Positions 7,242 through 16,760 of a stretch of 64,000 nucleotides of DNA are shown piece by piece. The stretch is from NCBI GenBank assembly GCA_030920305.1, contig JARLUB010000001.1:1-64000 (forward strand). The letters are read 5' to 3'. Under the pieces are notes generated by a model. The model searched no databases and was not told where the DNA came from. It was given only the letters and a program-made list of their open reading frames with translations. Made by a program: the position numbers and the translations under genes. Within the stretch, counting starts at the first letter, position 1, and each line of letters starts with the position of its first letter. Source of the DNA: Eubacteriales bacterium SKADARSKE-1 (GTDB lineage: Bacteria; Bacillota; Clostridia; Oscillospirales; Acutalibacteraceae).

Positions 7242-7424
7242 ATGAAAAGAATGTTTTCGCAATATCCAGATGTTGTTTCTATAAATGAACTCATGGATAT
7301 GCTTAAGATTGGAAAGAATACTGCTTATTCCCTATTGCGTGAAGAAAAAATTAAAAACATAAAGATTGGCAAGCAATATAGGATTCCTAAGCGTTATATC
7401 ATAGAATATTTAAATTGCGGCTGA
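7242..7424 (+). CDS. xis: Excisionase-type helix-turn-helix protein
   Basis: A 60-residue HTH_17/MerR-like protein of the excisionase family: VVSINELMDMLKIGKNTAYS, LLREEKIKNIKIGKQYRIPK, YIIEYLN. This is the standard pattern of DNA-binding directionality factors of Tn916/Tn1549-like elements, which bend the element ends for excision. ATG 7242 is preferred over 7236 because AGAGG at 7229-7233 is too close to the latter. It lies 79 bases before the integrase, as in these elements. Confidence 0.8.
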   Translation: MKRMFSQYPDVVSINELMDMLKIGKNTAYSLLREEKIKNIKIGKQYRIPKRYIIEYLNCG

Positions 7425-7475
7425 CACCTATTCCTCGACAGACGTGGTATAATTAAATATGTCAACAATAGGTGT
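7424..7475 (+). promoter_or_regulatory. Inverted repeat and -10 box between xis and int
   Basis: ACACCTATT (7424-7432) and AATAGGTGT (7467-7475) form a 9-bp inverted repeat that encloses TATAAT at 7448-7453. It may be an int promoter with an operator, or a hairpin in the xis-int message. No good -35 was found. Confidence 0.45.
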
Positions 7476-7503
7476 TTGTCTATTAAGGAGGATATAAATT
7501 AAA

Positions 7504-8664
7504 ATGACAGGCACTTTACAAATTAAAAGAGATAAATACTATTGTGTATTAGATTTTAAAAATGAGGAGGGTGAAAGAAAATTAAAGTGGGTTAGCACTG
7601 GCTTAGATGTTAAAGGAAACAAGAGAAAAGCAACAGAATTTTTGAATGACCTTCTTGTTCAACAAAGTGTAAAAATCCAACAGGGGACTAATGATAATGA
7701 TATCTTCTTCTCTGATTATCTAATGCACTGGCTTGAGAAAAAGAAAAATAAGGTTGAGCTAACAACTTACGATGGGTATAGAATGCAGATAGAAAAGCAT
7801 ATCCTTCCATATTTTGAAAAGAGAAAGCTCAAATTGTCAGAGATAAAGCCCTTTCATATTGGAGAATTTTACGAATTTGAATTTGAATCCGGAAAGCGAA
7901 TTGGAGAAGGAGGACTTTCAACCCGTACGATAAAGTTACAGAGATTTGTTATTAAAGCTTGTTTAGATGAAGCAGTTTTTTATGAATTTATAAACAGAAA
8001 CCCTGCAACTAACATACCATTGCCTAAAAAAGATACTAAGGTTCAAAAGGTGACTTTTTTAGATGCAGAAAGCGCCAATAAAGTACTACGACTATTCAAA
8101 GGTCATCCTTTGCAGCCTTTAATATATGTGACTTTATACTATGGTTTACGCCGCAGTGAAGTATTAGGACTTAAATGGTCAGCTATAGACTTTAAAAACA
8201 ATACTATTGAAATAAGTCATACAGTTGTACAAAATCTTTCTATTGTAGCAAAAGATAAAACAAAAACAAACTCAAGTCAAAGAAAATATGTGCTATTACC
8301 AGAAATCAAAGAAATATTATTGGATCTATTTAAAAGGTCTAAAGAAAATAAAAAGTTGTTTGGAAACACTTATATAAGTACTGACTATGTCTTTACTTGG
8401 CAAGATGGAAGACCTTACAGGCCAGATTATATAACACAAGAATTTCAAAAAGTGTTGGCAAAAAATAGTTTTCCTAAAATGAGGTTTCATGATTTACGTC
8501 ACAGTTGTGCGAGTGTATTGCATGATAAAGGCTGGGAATTAAAAGATATACAAACTTGGTTAGGACATGCAAACATTGCGACAACAGCAGACATTTATAC
8601 TCACATAAGCAACTCAAGGAAAAATGAAATGGCTAAAGACATTCAAAATACTTTTTCTTTATAG
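7504..8664 (+). CDS. int: Tyrosine recombinase (integrase) of a Tn916-like element
   Basis: A 386-residue site-specific integrase that cuts and joins element and chromosomal attachment sites. The N-terminal arm-binding domain (about 1-60) is followed by a SAM-like core-binding domain (about 70-165) and the catalytic domain. Active-site residues are visible: Arg in YGLRRSEVLG, His and Arg in FHDLRHS, His in WLGHANIATT, and Tyr in DIYTHI. AAGGAGG precedes the ATG. It appears intact and lies about 120 bases from the 3' end of tRNA-Arg, a frequent integration target, though a terminator separates them. Confidence 0.93.
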   Translation: MTGTLQIKRDKYYCVLDFKNEEGERKLKWVSTGLDVKGNKRKATEFLNDLLVQQSVKIQQGTNDNDIFFSDYLMHWLEKKKNKVELTTYDGYRMQIEKHILPYFEKRKLKLSEIKPFHIGEFYEFEFESGKRIGEGGLSTRTIKLQRFVIKACLDEAVFYEFINRNPATNIPLPKKDTKVQKVTFLDAESANKVLRLFKGHPLQPLIYVTLYYGLRRSEVLGLKWSAIDFKNNTIEISHTVVQNLSIVAKDKTKTNSSQRKYVLLPEIKEILLDLFKRSKENKKLFGNTYISTDYVFTWQDGRPYRPDYITQEFQKVLAKNSFPKMRFHDLRHSCASVLHDKGWELKDIQTWLGHANIATTADIYTHISNSRKNEMAKDIQNTFSL

Positions 8665-8738
8665 TTATAAAAACTATTAGGAAAAATAATTCTTAGAAAA
8701 ATTCTTAGAAAAACAGTTTTTGTAACAAAAACAAAACC

Positions 8739-8777
8739 CCGCACAAACACTGAAAATTCAGTATTTATGCGGCTTTT
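8739..8777. terminator. Bidirectional terminator between int and tRNA-Arg
   Basis: CCGCA-CAAA-CACTGAA pairs with TTCAGTA-TTTA-TGCGG. T-rich tails occur on both strands (CTTTTTGA to the right; GGTTTTGTTTTTG to the left), so it can end both the integrase and the leftward tRNA transcript. Confidence 0.75.
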
Positions 8778-8781
8778 TGAT

Positions 8782-8858
8782 TGGCGTGCCTGAAGGGATT
8801 TGAACCCCCGACATCTTCCTTAGGAGGGAAGCGCGCTATCCAGCTGCGCTACAGGCAC
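8782..8858 (-). tRNA. tRNA-Arg (anticodon CCU)
   Basis: The minus strand folds as a standard tRNA: GTGCCTG acceptor with encoded CCA, anticodon stem CTTCC/GGAAG with loop CTCCTAA giving anticodon CCT, and T-arm GGTTCAAATCC. tRNA-Arg(CCU) genes are common insertion sites for integrative elements. Its 3' end faces the integrase gene. Confidence 0.95.
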
Positions 8859-8932
8859 AAACACTTAATTTAAGTTTATATTAAACCAGAAAATTTGTCA
8901 ATGGAATGAAAAATTCATCATAAAGAAAAAAA

Positions 8933-8972
8933 CCTTCAGCAATAAATTTTTACTACTGCTGAAGGCTTTTTA
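8933..8972 (-). terminator. Terminator of gap
   Basis: CCTTCAGCA pairs with TGCTGAAGG around a 15-base loop. On the minus strand the stem is followed by seven T. It lies 22 bases after the gap stop codon. Confidence 0.8.
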
Positions 8973-8986
8973 TTTATAAAAGTAGC

Positions 8987-10051
<1,065 letters not shown>

Positions 10052-10067
10052 TTAATATTTAATTATT

Positions 10068-10988
10068 CTATACGCTTTCATTTTTTATTGTGTCAACTAG
10101 TTGGTTAATTTGAGACATATTCATAGCATCAGTATTTTCTGAGTCAGTTTTAAGAGGTTTGCTTTCAACTATATTTTCTTCTTTAGTTGACTGATGATTA
10201 GTTTCTTTTTCAAGTTTAATTGAATTTATAATCATAATTATATAGGCGGCAAGTAGTAAATCCATTATCAATGTTATGGAGCTTGAAGTTAAGATAGTAC
10301 CGGTTGATAAAACTTTGTTTATAAACCCAAGTGTAGTGTAGTTAAAAGTAAATATCACTGATGAAAGTCCGCAGAAAATTAATTTAACAAGATCTTTATG
10401 ATTATTTAATTTTGCTAGGCTTTTTGCTAGATTCAATAAAAATAGAAGCAAAAATATAGCCGCAAATTCGTCGGGCACGGCCCAGATTTTATTAGAAGTT
10501 GAATAATAAGTAAAGAACAACTCAAGAAGTCTAAATATACCCCAAATTACAGGAATTAAAGTAAGAATGCCTCTATGTTCAAATGGAACTTTACCATTAA
10601 TAAAACTTATGCTCATAAAAATAAGAATTATTCCTGTTGCGACACCCAAAATGCCTAAAAGTAAATGCATAATGTCTCGGTCTTCATTAATATACTGAAA
10701 TAGCTTGTAAATACTGTGGAAAACAATAAGAAAACTAGATAAAAGACCAATTATGCCTGTAGATGTACTTTTTCCAAAGCTAAAGTAAAAGATAACTCCT
10801 TTTGGACGAATAGATAAAATAAACATTACCAATACACTAATAGCCGCTATTGCAAAAAGTGCTATTTCTATAGTATTCCAATTACTTCTTGCCACAGAAT
10901 CTTTTATAAAAATTAGCTGATAAACCCTAGATAGCAAAATGGCTATCATCGTTAAAAAAAATGGAATATTCATGAATTTTGCTTTCAT
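10068..10988 (-). CDS. Polytopic membrane protein, function unknown
   Basis: A 306-residue protein with about eight hydrophobic segments spaced along residues 10-260 and a polar, acidic cytoplasmic-type tail (about 262-306). The ATG at 10988 is used rather than an upstream TTG at 11009, because GGAGGA (minus strand) lies between them at the right distance. I recognise no family motif. It lies between spoIID (divergent) and gap (same strand, 61 bases downstream), but the link is not informative. Confidence 0.75.
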   Translation of the reverse strand: MKAKFMNIPFFLTMIAILLSRVYQLIFIKDSVARSNWNTIEIALFAIAAISVLVMFILSIRPKGVIFYFSFGKSTSTGIIGLLSSFLIVFHSIYKLFQYINEDRDIMHLLLGILGVATGIILIFMSISFINGKVPFEHRGILTLIPVIWGIFRLLELFFTYYSTSNKIWAVPDEFAAIFLLLFLLNLAKSLAKLNNHKDLVKLIFCGLSSVIFTFNYTTLGFINKVLSTGTILTSSSITLIMDLLLAAYIIMIINSIKLEKETNHQSTKEENIVESKPLKTDSENTDAMNMSQINQLVDTIKNESV

Positions 10989-11180
10989 TTTTATATTTCC
11001 TCCACTCAAAAAATATTTAAATTTGCAGATATATTTTACTTCTTTATATGTTTTTTGTAAATACCTATAAAAATATTGGAAATAAATTTTAAAAAGCTAA
11101 ATAGATTAAATCGTAGAATAAGAGTAAGAAAAAGATTAAATTTATAGTTAAACATTTTTTATAAAAAGAAAGGATAATTT

Positions 11181-12221
11181 ATGAAACGAAAAATTTTTTT
11201 TCTAGCTACATTACTTATTTTAATGGTGCTAATTCCGTTAATTACAGTTAATAATTTAAAAGGGTTTAATTTTGAAGATGCTTTAAAATTAAGCTCTTTT
11301 GAAAATAAGGGGAATATAAAGTCCAGTTTAAGCCAAATTGATAAAAAAAATAATCTTAATTTGCCCACCTTTAAAATTTTAGACAAATCAACAAATGAAA
11401 TAAAAGAAGTTTTGTATCGAGATTTTATAGGTGGAACAGTTGCAGTTGAAATGTCTCCGGACTCGCAAATTGAGGCTTTGAAAGCGCAAAGTGTTGCTGC
11501 GTTAACTTACTTTTGCAATCTAAAGCAAAAACAAGCAGAAAGCCACTCAATTGATTTAAAGGGAGCAGATTTTTCTATTGGAAATGACTGTTGGATACAT
11601 TATTTAGACCGCAATCAAATGAAAGAAAAGTGGGGATCAAACTTTGATTCTTATTATGAAAAAATATTTTCTGCTGTTGATAGTGTGTTGGGTCAAACCT
11701 TGAAAAAGGACGGTAAATTTGTTGAGGCTTTATATCACTCAATTTCTAGCGGTAATACTGAAAATATAAAGGATGTATTTGGTGGAGATGAAAGCTGTTT
11801 GGTTTCGGTTCCAAGCCCATTTGATAAATTGTCTCCAGAGTATAAAACAGTAAAGGAGTTTTCAGCTGACGAATTTAAAAAGATAGTAGAAACAAAATGG
11901 CAAAATGCAAATTTATCTTCTGAGCCGGCATCTTGGATTAGTGAGCCAAATAGAACCGATTCAAACATGGTGAGATCAATGAAGATAGGAAATATTGAAG
12001 CAACAGGAAGAGAAATTAGGCAAACCTTTTCACTTAGATCATCTAACTTTGATGTTACCTTTTCTGAGAATAAGTTTATTTTTACCGTAAGAGGATATGG
12101 ACATGGAGTTGGAATGAGTCAATATGGAGCTGAGCAAATGGCTAAACACGGGGCTGATTATAAACAAATATTAGCATGGTATTACCCAGGATCAAGCTTA
12201 TCATCAGAAACCTTGACTTAA
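11181..12221 (+). CDS. spoIID: Stage II sporulation protein D (SpoIID/LytB domain)
   Basis: A membrane-anchored lytic transglycosylase that thins septal peptidoglycan during engulfment of the forespore. One N-terminal transmembrane helix (about 5-24) is followed by the SpoIID domain, with [20 protein letters not shown] carrying the catalytic Glu, a [14 protein letters not shown] segment, and the conserved [13 protein letters not shown] near the C-terminus. Length of 346 residues is normal. The start follows AAAGAAAGGA. Partner SpoIIM/SpoIIP genes are not in this window. It is strong evidence for an endospore-forming host. Confidence 0.92.
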   Translation: MKRKIFFLATLLILMVLIPLITVNNLKGFNFEDALKLSSFENKGNIKSSLSQIDKKNNLNLPTFKILDKSTNEIKEVLYRDFIGGTVAVEMSPDSQIEALKAQSVAALTYFCNLKQKQAESHSIDLKGADFSIGNDCWIHYLDRNQMKEKWGSNFDSYYEKIFSAVDSVLGQTLKKDGKFVEALYHSISSGNTENIKDVFGGDESCLVSVPSPFDKLSPEYKTVKEFSADEFKKIVETKWQNANLSSEPASWISEPNRTDSNMVRSMKIGNIEATGREIRQTFSLRSSNFDVTFSENKFIFTVRGYGHGVGMSQYGAEQMAKHGADYKQILAWYYPGSSLSSETLT

Positions 12222-12321
12222 AATATAGAAGTATTTTTAGCATAAAATTCCTTTTATTTGTAAATACTTAAGCTATACATTAAAGTTTTTAAAAATAAAA
12301 CAAATAAAAGGAGAACAAAAT

Positions 12322-13707
12322 ATGGACAAAAAAATTTTAAATGTAAAAGGCTTGGAAATATTAGATTCTCGTGGCTTTCCCACTGTAAGAGCGCAAGTAA
12401 CATTATCAGATGGAACGGTTGGAAGTGCGAGTGTTCCATCGGGTGCTTCTACTGGAATGTTTGAAGCATTTGAACTAAGAGACCAAGATGAAAAAAAGTA
12501 TGGAGGAAAAGGTGTTACAAAAGCAGTAAACAACATAAATGAAATTATTTCACCGGCACTTACAAAACTTCAAAACCCTAATCTATGGGCAGTTGATAAT
12601 TTATTAATAGAACTTGACGGAACAAAAGATAAAACAAATCTTGGGGCCAATACTATTTTAGCTGTTTCTTTAGCATTTGCCACGGCTGCTTCAAAGTCGT
12701 TTAATATCCCCTTATACCGTTATCTTGGAGGATTTTCAAGCAAAAAAATGCCTGTGCCTATGATGAACATATTAAATGGTGGGATTCATGCAACAAACAA
12801 CATTGATATTCAAGAATTTATGATTATACCAATTTCTGCACCGAGTTTTAAAGAGGGAATTCGTTGGTGTAGTGAAATTTACCATACATTAGGCAAGATT
12901 TTAAAAAATAATGGATTTGAAACATCTGTTGGAGATGAAGGTGGTTTTGCGCCAAACCTTTCTTCGGACGAAGAAGCTTTGGAGGCAATATTAGAAGCTA
13001 TAAATCAAGCAGGTTACAACACAGAAGAGATAAAATTAGCAGTTGACGCGGCAAGTAGTAGGTGGTATTTTGGTAATGAATATAAAATGCCAAAACGTCA
13101 AAAAACTTTTACTAAAAATGAATTAATTAAATATTGGGCTAACCTGTGCAATAAATACCCTATTTTTTCAATAGAAGATGGAATGGGTGAGCAAGATTTT
13201 GAAGGGTGGTCAATGCTTACACAAAAGCTTGGTAATAAGGTACAATTAATTGGTGATGATTTGTTTGTTACAAATTCAGAAAGTTTAAGGCAAGGTATTC
13301 GCGAAAAAATAGCAAATTCTGTTTTAATAAAACCAAATCAAGTTGGAACTTTAACTGAAACTTTTGAAACTATAGACACAGCTAAATCAGCCGGTTATGC
13401 GACGGTAGCATCACACAGATCAGGTGAAACGGAGGACACTTCAATTGCAGATATTTCAGTTGCAGCTGGTTGTTGGCAAATTAAAGCTGGCGCGCCATGC
13501 CGTAGCGAAAGAGTAGCAAAATATAATCGTCTTTTACAAATTGAGGATGAACTAGAATCTCAAGAAACACAAGAAAAATTTTTTGGTTTAAATAATCGCT
13601 CAATAAGATCCAATAGTTGGACATTTAACAGAAAATTCTTTGAAATACCATCTTATAAGAGCAAAAAACCGGTTGCGTTAAATCCTGATTATTTATTAGA
13701 AGTTTAA
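12322..13707 (+). CDS. eno: Enolase
   Basis: Interconverts 2-phosphoglycerate and phosphoenolpyruvate. The family's residues are present: SRGFPTV, PSGASTGMFEA, VGDEGGFAPNL, metal ligands in AVDAAS, SIEDGM and IGDDL, the catalytic Lys in VLIKPNQ, and ASHRSGETEDT. At 461 residues it is about 30 longer than typical bacterial enolases: after the usual SERVAKYNRLLQIEDEL end there is a basic tail finishing in LNPDYLLEV. The start has AAAGGAG. It is followed by an intergenic region with the 5S rRNA gene. Confidence 0.95.
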   Translation: MDKKILNVKGLEILDSRGFPTVRAQVTLSDGTVGSASVPSGASTGMFEAFELRDQDEKKYGGKGVTKAVNNINEIISPALTKLQNPNLWAVDNLLIELDGTKDKTNLGANTILAVSLAFATAASKSFNIPLYRYLGGFSSKKMPVPMMNILNGGIHATNNIDIQEFMIIPISAPSFKEGIRWCSEIYHTLGKILKNNGFETSVGDEGGFAPNLSSDEEALEAILEAINQAGYNTEEIKLAVDAASSRWYFGNEYKMPKRQKTFTKNELIKYWANLCNKYPIFSIEDGMGEQDFEGWSMLTQKLGNKVQLIGDDLFVTNSESLRQGIREKIANSVLIKPNQVGTLTETFETIDTAKSAGYATVASHRSGETEDTSIADISVAAGCWQIKAGAPCRSERVAKYNRLLQIEDELESQETQEKFFGLNNRSIRSNSWTFNRKFFEIPSYKSKKPVALNPDYLLEV

Positions 13708-13750
13708 TTTGCAACTAAAAAAAGATTTTAAAAAATTTTAAAAAAAGTAC

Positions 13751-13779
13751 TTGATTTTAATTTTTTGTTGTGATATACT
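13751..13779 (+). promoter_or_regulatory. Promoter of 5S rRNA
   Basis: TTGATT (13751-13756) and TATACT (13774-13779) with a 17-base spacer, placing the start of transcription at about the first base of the 5S gene. Confidence 0.75.
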
Positions 13780-13785
13780 AATGAT

Positions 13786-13901
13786 GTTGGTGTTAATGAC
13801 ATTGAGGGTCCACCCGTTCCCATACCGAACACGGAAGTTAAGCTCAATGATGCCGAAGATACTTGGCTGGTAACGGCCTGGAAAAATAGGAAGATGCCAA
13901 C
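13786..13901 (+). rRNA. rrf: 5S ribosomal RNA (orphan)
   Basis: Contains the 5S core CCCGTTCCCATACCGAACAC and GAAGTTAAGCTC, with terminal pairing GTTGG/CCAAC. It stands alone without 16S or 23S genes in the window and has its own promoter and terminator. Confidence 0.95.
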
Positions 13902-13920
13902 TTTTTTATTTTAAAATTAT

Positions 13921-13964
13921 CTTCTCTTGCCTTAATTCTTTAATTTTGGAAAGAGAAGTTTTTG
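13921..13964 (+). terminator. Terminator of 5S rRNA
   Basis: CTTCTCTT (13921-13928) pairs with AAGAGAAG (13951-13958), followed by TTTTTG. Confidence 0.7.
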
Positions 13965-14033
13965 TTTTATTAAGGCTGCATTACAATTACCATAACTCAA
14001 AGAGAAAAATAAGTTATAAAAGCTGAAAGTTTA

Positions 14034-14063
14034 TTGACAACTTAAAAAAGATTGTGATAAAAT
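14034..14063 (+). promoter_or_regulatory. Promoter of tRNA-Ser
   Basis: TTGACA (14034-14039) and TAAAAT (14058-14063), spacer 18, about 50 bases before the tRNA. Confidence 0.7.
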
Positions 14064-14112
14064 GTAAGTAGACAAAAACTATTTGCTAGCTACTATTTAT
14101 TGAGTACTATCT

Positions 14113-14205
14113 GGAGAGGTGTCCGAGCTGGCCGAAGGAGCACGATTGGAAATCGTGTAAACCGTTAAAGCGGTTTCTGGGGTTCGAATCCCCATCTCTC
14201 CGCCA
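14113..14205 (+). tRNA. tRNA-Ser (anticodon GGA)
   Basis: Class II tRNA with GGAGAGG acceptor, long variable arm (AACCGTTAAAGCGGTT), anticodon stem CACGA/TCGTG with loop TTGGAAA, and encoded CCA. Confidence 0.95.
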
Positions 14206-14216
14206 AAATATTTGCA

Positions 14217-14257
14217 AAAAGGAGTTATCTTTTATAGTAGCTCCTTTTATTTTTTGA
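14217..14257 (+). terminator. Terminator of tRNA-Ser
   Basis: AAAAGGAG (14217-14224) pairs with CTCCTTTT (14241-14248), followed by ATTTTTTG. Confidence 0.65.
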
Positions 14258-14287
14258 TAAAATTAAATATATTAAGAAAAGAGTGAC

Positions 14288-15211
14288 GTGAGCATAGGTA
14301 AGTATATATGCGTCGTAGGTGGCGCAAATATTGATATAACTGCATGCCCGATGGAAAACCCCCTTCCTCATGATTCTACTCCCGGCAAAGTAACTTGGGG
14401 GTTAGGCGGAGTTGGTAGAAATATTTCAGAAAATTTAACTGCATTAAATCAGGGCGTTGAATTTATAACGGTATTTGGAACTGATTATTATAGTCAAAAA
14501 ATAAAAAAAGATTGTAACGACAAAAATATAAAATTAAATTATAATTCTGATGTAATAACCGGAGATACACCAACCTATGTATGTTTAAATGACAAGTTTG
14601 GTGAAATGTTGTATGCTGTTTCTGACATGAGCATTTATGATAATATTACGCCTGAGTTTTTAAGAGAAAGAATAGATATTATTAATAATTCCAAAGCTTG
14701 TGTTTTTGATACTAATATACCAGAAGAGTCTATAAAATATTTAACAAACAATTGTTGTGTTCCTCTTTTTGCAGAAACGGTTTCTACTAATAAAGCAAAA
14801 AAGTTAAAGAGGCACTTAGGGAAAATTTATGCGATAAAACCTAATTTATTAGAGGCTGAAGTTTTATCAGGTATAAAAATAAAAGATAGAAAGACTTTAG
14901 ACTCGGCCGCAGCTGTGCTTTTAAGCGGGGGGCTTAAAAGCATATTTATATCACTCGGGAAAGATGGAACCTATTATGCTAATGAACAAGAAAGTGGGAT
15001 AGTTCCATGTTTTAAAATCCCAGTTATAAATACAACCGGCGCCGGGGATAGTTTTATGGCAGGTTTAATTTTTTCGTTTATAAAAAATGGCGCTAATATA
15101 AAAATGATGGCACTGCACGGCACCGCAGCTGCGGCCCTTACAGTTTCTTCAAAATTTTCGGTTAGTGAAAATATGTCATGTCAAAATATTGAAAATATTT
15201 TATCTTTATAA
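14288..15211 (+). CDS. psuK: Pseudouridine kinase (PfkB family)
   Basis: Ribokinase/PfkB-family kinase of 307 residues. The N-terminal nucleoside-binding part reads VVGGANIDI and GGVGRNISENLTALN, and the C-terminal ATP/anion-hole signature is NTTGAGDSFMAGLIF. Specificity for pseudouridine, giving pseudouridine 5'-phosphate, is inferred from the adjacent psuG 27 bases downstream; the pair forms the known two-step pseudouridine breakdown route. Start is GTG with only a weak AAAAGAG site. An HTH domain found at the N-terminus of some homologues is absent here. Confidence 0.88.
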   Translation: MSIGKYICVVGGANIDITACPMENPLPHDSTPGKVTWGLGGVGRNISENLTALNQGVEFITVFGTDYYSQKIKKDCNDKNIKLNYNSDVITGDTPTYVCLNDKFGEMLYAVSDMSIYDNITPEFLRERIDIINNSKACVFDTNIPEESIKYLTNNCCVPLFAETVSTNKAKKLKRHLGKIYAIKPNLLEAEVLSGIKIKDRKTLDSAAAVLLSGGLKSIFISLGKDGTYYANEQESGIVPCFKIPVINTTGAGDSFMAGLIFSFIKNGANIKMMALHGTAAAALTVSSKFSVSENMSCQNIENILSL

Positions 15212-15238
15212 AATTAAATAAATCTAAGGAGAAAATTA

Positions 15239-16159
15239 ATGAATTTAAAAAACATCTTACAAATATCACCTGAGGTTCAAAAAGCACTTGATGAAAATCG
15301 ACCAGTTGTAGCACTTGAGTCTACAATTATATCTCATGGCATGCCGTACCCCAAAAATGTTGAAACTGCACTTAAAGTTGAAAAAATTGTTAGAACAAAT
15401 GGTGCGGTGCCAGCAACAATAGCTATAATTGGAGGCATTTTAACTGTTGGAATCTCAAATGAGCAAATTGATTATTTAGGTCAAAAAGGCACAGCTGTTA
15501 TTAAAGCTAGCCGCAGAGACATTCCTATTTTAGTATCAAAAAAAGAAGACGGCGCCACAACAGTTGCTGCAACAATGATAATAGCACAACTAGCCGGCAT
15601 AAAAGTGTTTGCAACTGGCGGCATTGGAGGAGTTCATAGGGGTGCTGAGACTACAATGGACATTTCAGCAGATTTAGAAGAACTTGCAAAGACCAATGTG
15701 TGTGTAGTTTGCGCTGGAGCTAAATCTATTTTAGATTTAGGGCTAACTATGGAATATTTAGAAACTCGCGGAGTCCCAGTTATAGGGTATAAAACAGAAA
15801 CTCTTCCAGCATTTTATTCGAGGGAAAGTGACTTTAAAGTTACATATAAAATAGATTCACCGCTTGAAATAGCAAAGGCGATTAAGGCTCAAGATACTTT
15901 AAATTTTAATGGTGGAATGGTGGTTACAAATCCAATCCCCGAAGAATTTTCAATGGATAGCAAGTACATATCTTCAGTTATAGACAAAGCTTTAATTGAA
16001 GCTAATGAGCTTTTAATAAAAGGCAAAGATACTACACCATATCTTCTGGAAAAGATTCAGCAATTATCTGGAGGAAAAAGTTTAGAAGCTAACATCGAGC
16101 TAGTATATAACAACGTAAAATTAGGTGCCAAAATAGCAGCAGAACTCTGCAAACTCTAA
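15239..16159 (+). CDS. psuG: Pseudouridine-5'-phosphate glycosidase
   Basis: Cleaves the C-C glycosidic bond of pseudouridine 5'-phosphate to uracil and ribose 5-phosphate. Family signatures are clear: VALESTIISHGMPYPKNVET, GIGGVHRGAETTMDISADL, CAGAKSILDLGLTMEYLET and VPVIGYKTETLPAFYSR. Length of 306 residues is normal. AAGGAG precedes the ATG. Cotranscribed with psuK; the ribose 5-phosphate formed could feed Prs, encoded elsewhere in the window, but this is only a metabolic connection. Confidence 0.95.
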   Translation: MNLKNILQISPEVQKALDENRPVVALESTIISHGMPYPKNVETALKVEKIVRTNGAVPATIAIIGGILTVGISNEQIDYLGQKGTAVIKASRRDIPILVSKKEDGATTVAATMIIAQLAGIKVFATGGIGGVHRGAETTMDISADLEELAKTNVCVVCAGAKSILDLGLTMEYLETRGVPVIGYKTETLPAFYSRESDFKVTYKIDSPLEIAKAIKAQDTLNFNGGMVVTNPIPEEFSMDSKYISSVIDKALIEANELLIKGKDTTPYLLEKIQQLSGGKSLEANIELVYNNVKLGAKIAAELCKL

Positions 16160-16284
16160 ACTTGTGGAAGATTAATTGTTAAAATTATTATTAGTTTTTA
16201 GTTTATAAAATGAGCTAATAAGCTTGACTTGCATTTTCCTTTATGATATAATTATTTTCAGTTGCTGGAATGCAAGTCTTTTGT

Positions 16285-16360
16285 GGGGGTATAGCTCAGC
16301 TGGGAGAGCACCTGCTTTGCAAGCAGGGGGTCAGCGGTTCGATCCCGCTTATCTCCACCA
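16285..16360 (+). tRNA. tRNA-Ala (anticodon UGC)
   Basis: Cloverleaf with GGGGGTA/TATCTCC acceptor, D-arm GCTCAGCTGGGAGAGC, anticodon stem CCTGC/GCAGG with loop TTTGCAA, T-loop GGTTCGATCC, and encoded CCA. Confidence 0.95.
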
Positions 16361-16375
16361 AATATAATTTATAAT

Positions 16376-16421
16376 AAAAAGCTTTTGATTGTAAATAATA
16401 AAACAACCAAGGGCTTTTTTG
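16376..16421 (+). terminator. Terminator of tRNA-Ala
   Basis: AAAAAGC (16376-16382) pairs with GCTTTTT (16413-16419); the stem extends inward with wobbles, and T-run follows. Confidence 0.6.
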
Positions 16422-16472
16422 TTTGCATTAAAATTTCACTTAAAAGTGTTATAAATATAAAATTTTTATGCA

Positions 16473-16501
16473 TTGACTTAAATTTAGTACCGGTTTATAA
16501 T
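16473..16501 (+). promoter_or_regulatory. Promoter of double-glycine peptide gene at 16539
   Basis: TTGACT (16473-16478) and TATAAT (16496-16501) with a 17-base spacer, 37 bases before the start codon. Confidence 0.8.
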
Positions 16502-16538
16502 TATACACAAAGTTAGGTTAAAGGAGGAAAATAAAACT

Positions 16539-16712
16539 ATGGATAAAGACAAGAAAGGTCTTAATGAGGAACAATTAAATCAAGTTTTAGGTGGAATGGC
16601 AAATCCTATTTATACAGCTTATTTTAAAGATGGAGCACTTCGAAACCCTGAAAGTGGTAAGCCATTTAAAGATGATAAAGAAGCGTGGGAATATTTTAGA
16701 GCCCATAAATAA
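16539..16712 (+). CDS. Small peptide with double-glycine leader
   Basis: A 57-residue peptide beginning MDKDKKGLNEEQLNQVLGG, which fits the bacteriocin-type double-glycine leader (LxxxxLxxVxGG). Cleavage after GG would release a 38-residue core, starting MANPIYTAYF, rich in Lys/Asp and aromatics and ending EYFRAHK. AAAGGAGG precedes the ATG. The gene is monocistronic with its own promoter and a strong terminator. The core is not an obvious match to the array at 48813-50942, though both contain a Trp/Phe-rich segment (EAWEYF vs DWKWFKKQY). Function unknown; a secreted signal or bacteriocin-like peptide is inferred. Confidence 0.7.
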   Translation: MDKDKKGLNEEQLNQVLGGMANPIYTAYFKDGALRNPESGKPFKDDKEAWEYFRAHK

Positions 16713-16716
16713 AAAG

Positions 16717-16751
16717 AGGTAGCATGCTAACTTTAGTATGCTACCTTTTGT
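16717..16751. terminator. Terminator between peptide gene and ogg
   Basis: A 14-bp stem AGGTAGCATGCTAA / TTAGTATGCTACCT (one G-U) with a tiny loop. It lies between converging genes and can serve both. Confidence 0.8.
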
Positions 16752-16760
16752 AATTTTACT

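Larger units (their letters stand above)
5301..8711. mobile_element. Tn916-like regulation/recombination module, limits not defined
   Basis: The order leftward XRE gene, rightward regulator, sigma-region-4-like gene, excisionase and tyrosine integrase matches the right part of Tn916-like integrative elements. Conjugation, replication and resistance genes are absent, so this is a remnant, a mini-element or a domesticated end. DR2-like direct repeats TTCTTAGAAAAA occur twice just after the integrase (8692-8715). I could not find the matching left end, so the limits given are only those of the recognisable genes. Confidence 0.55.

Noticed and set aside
8664-8858. Attachment-site duplication of the tRNA-Arg 3' end
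   Set aside because: I found no second copy of the tRNA 3' end on the left side of the module, and a terminator lies between int and the tRNA.
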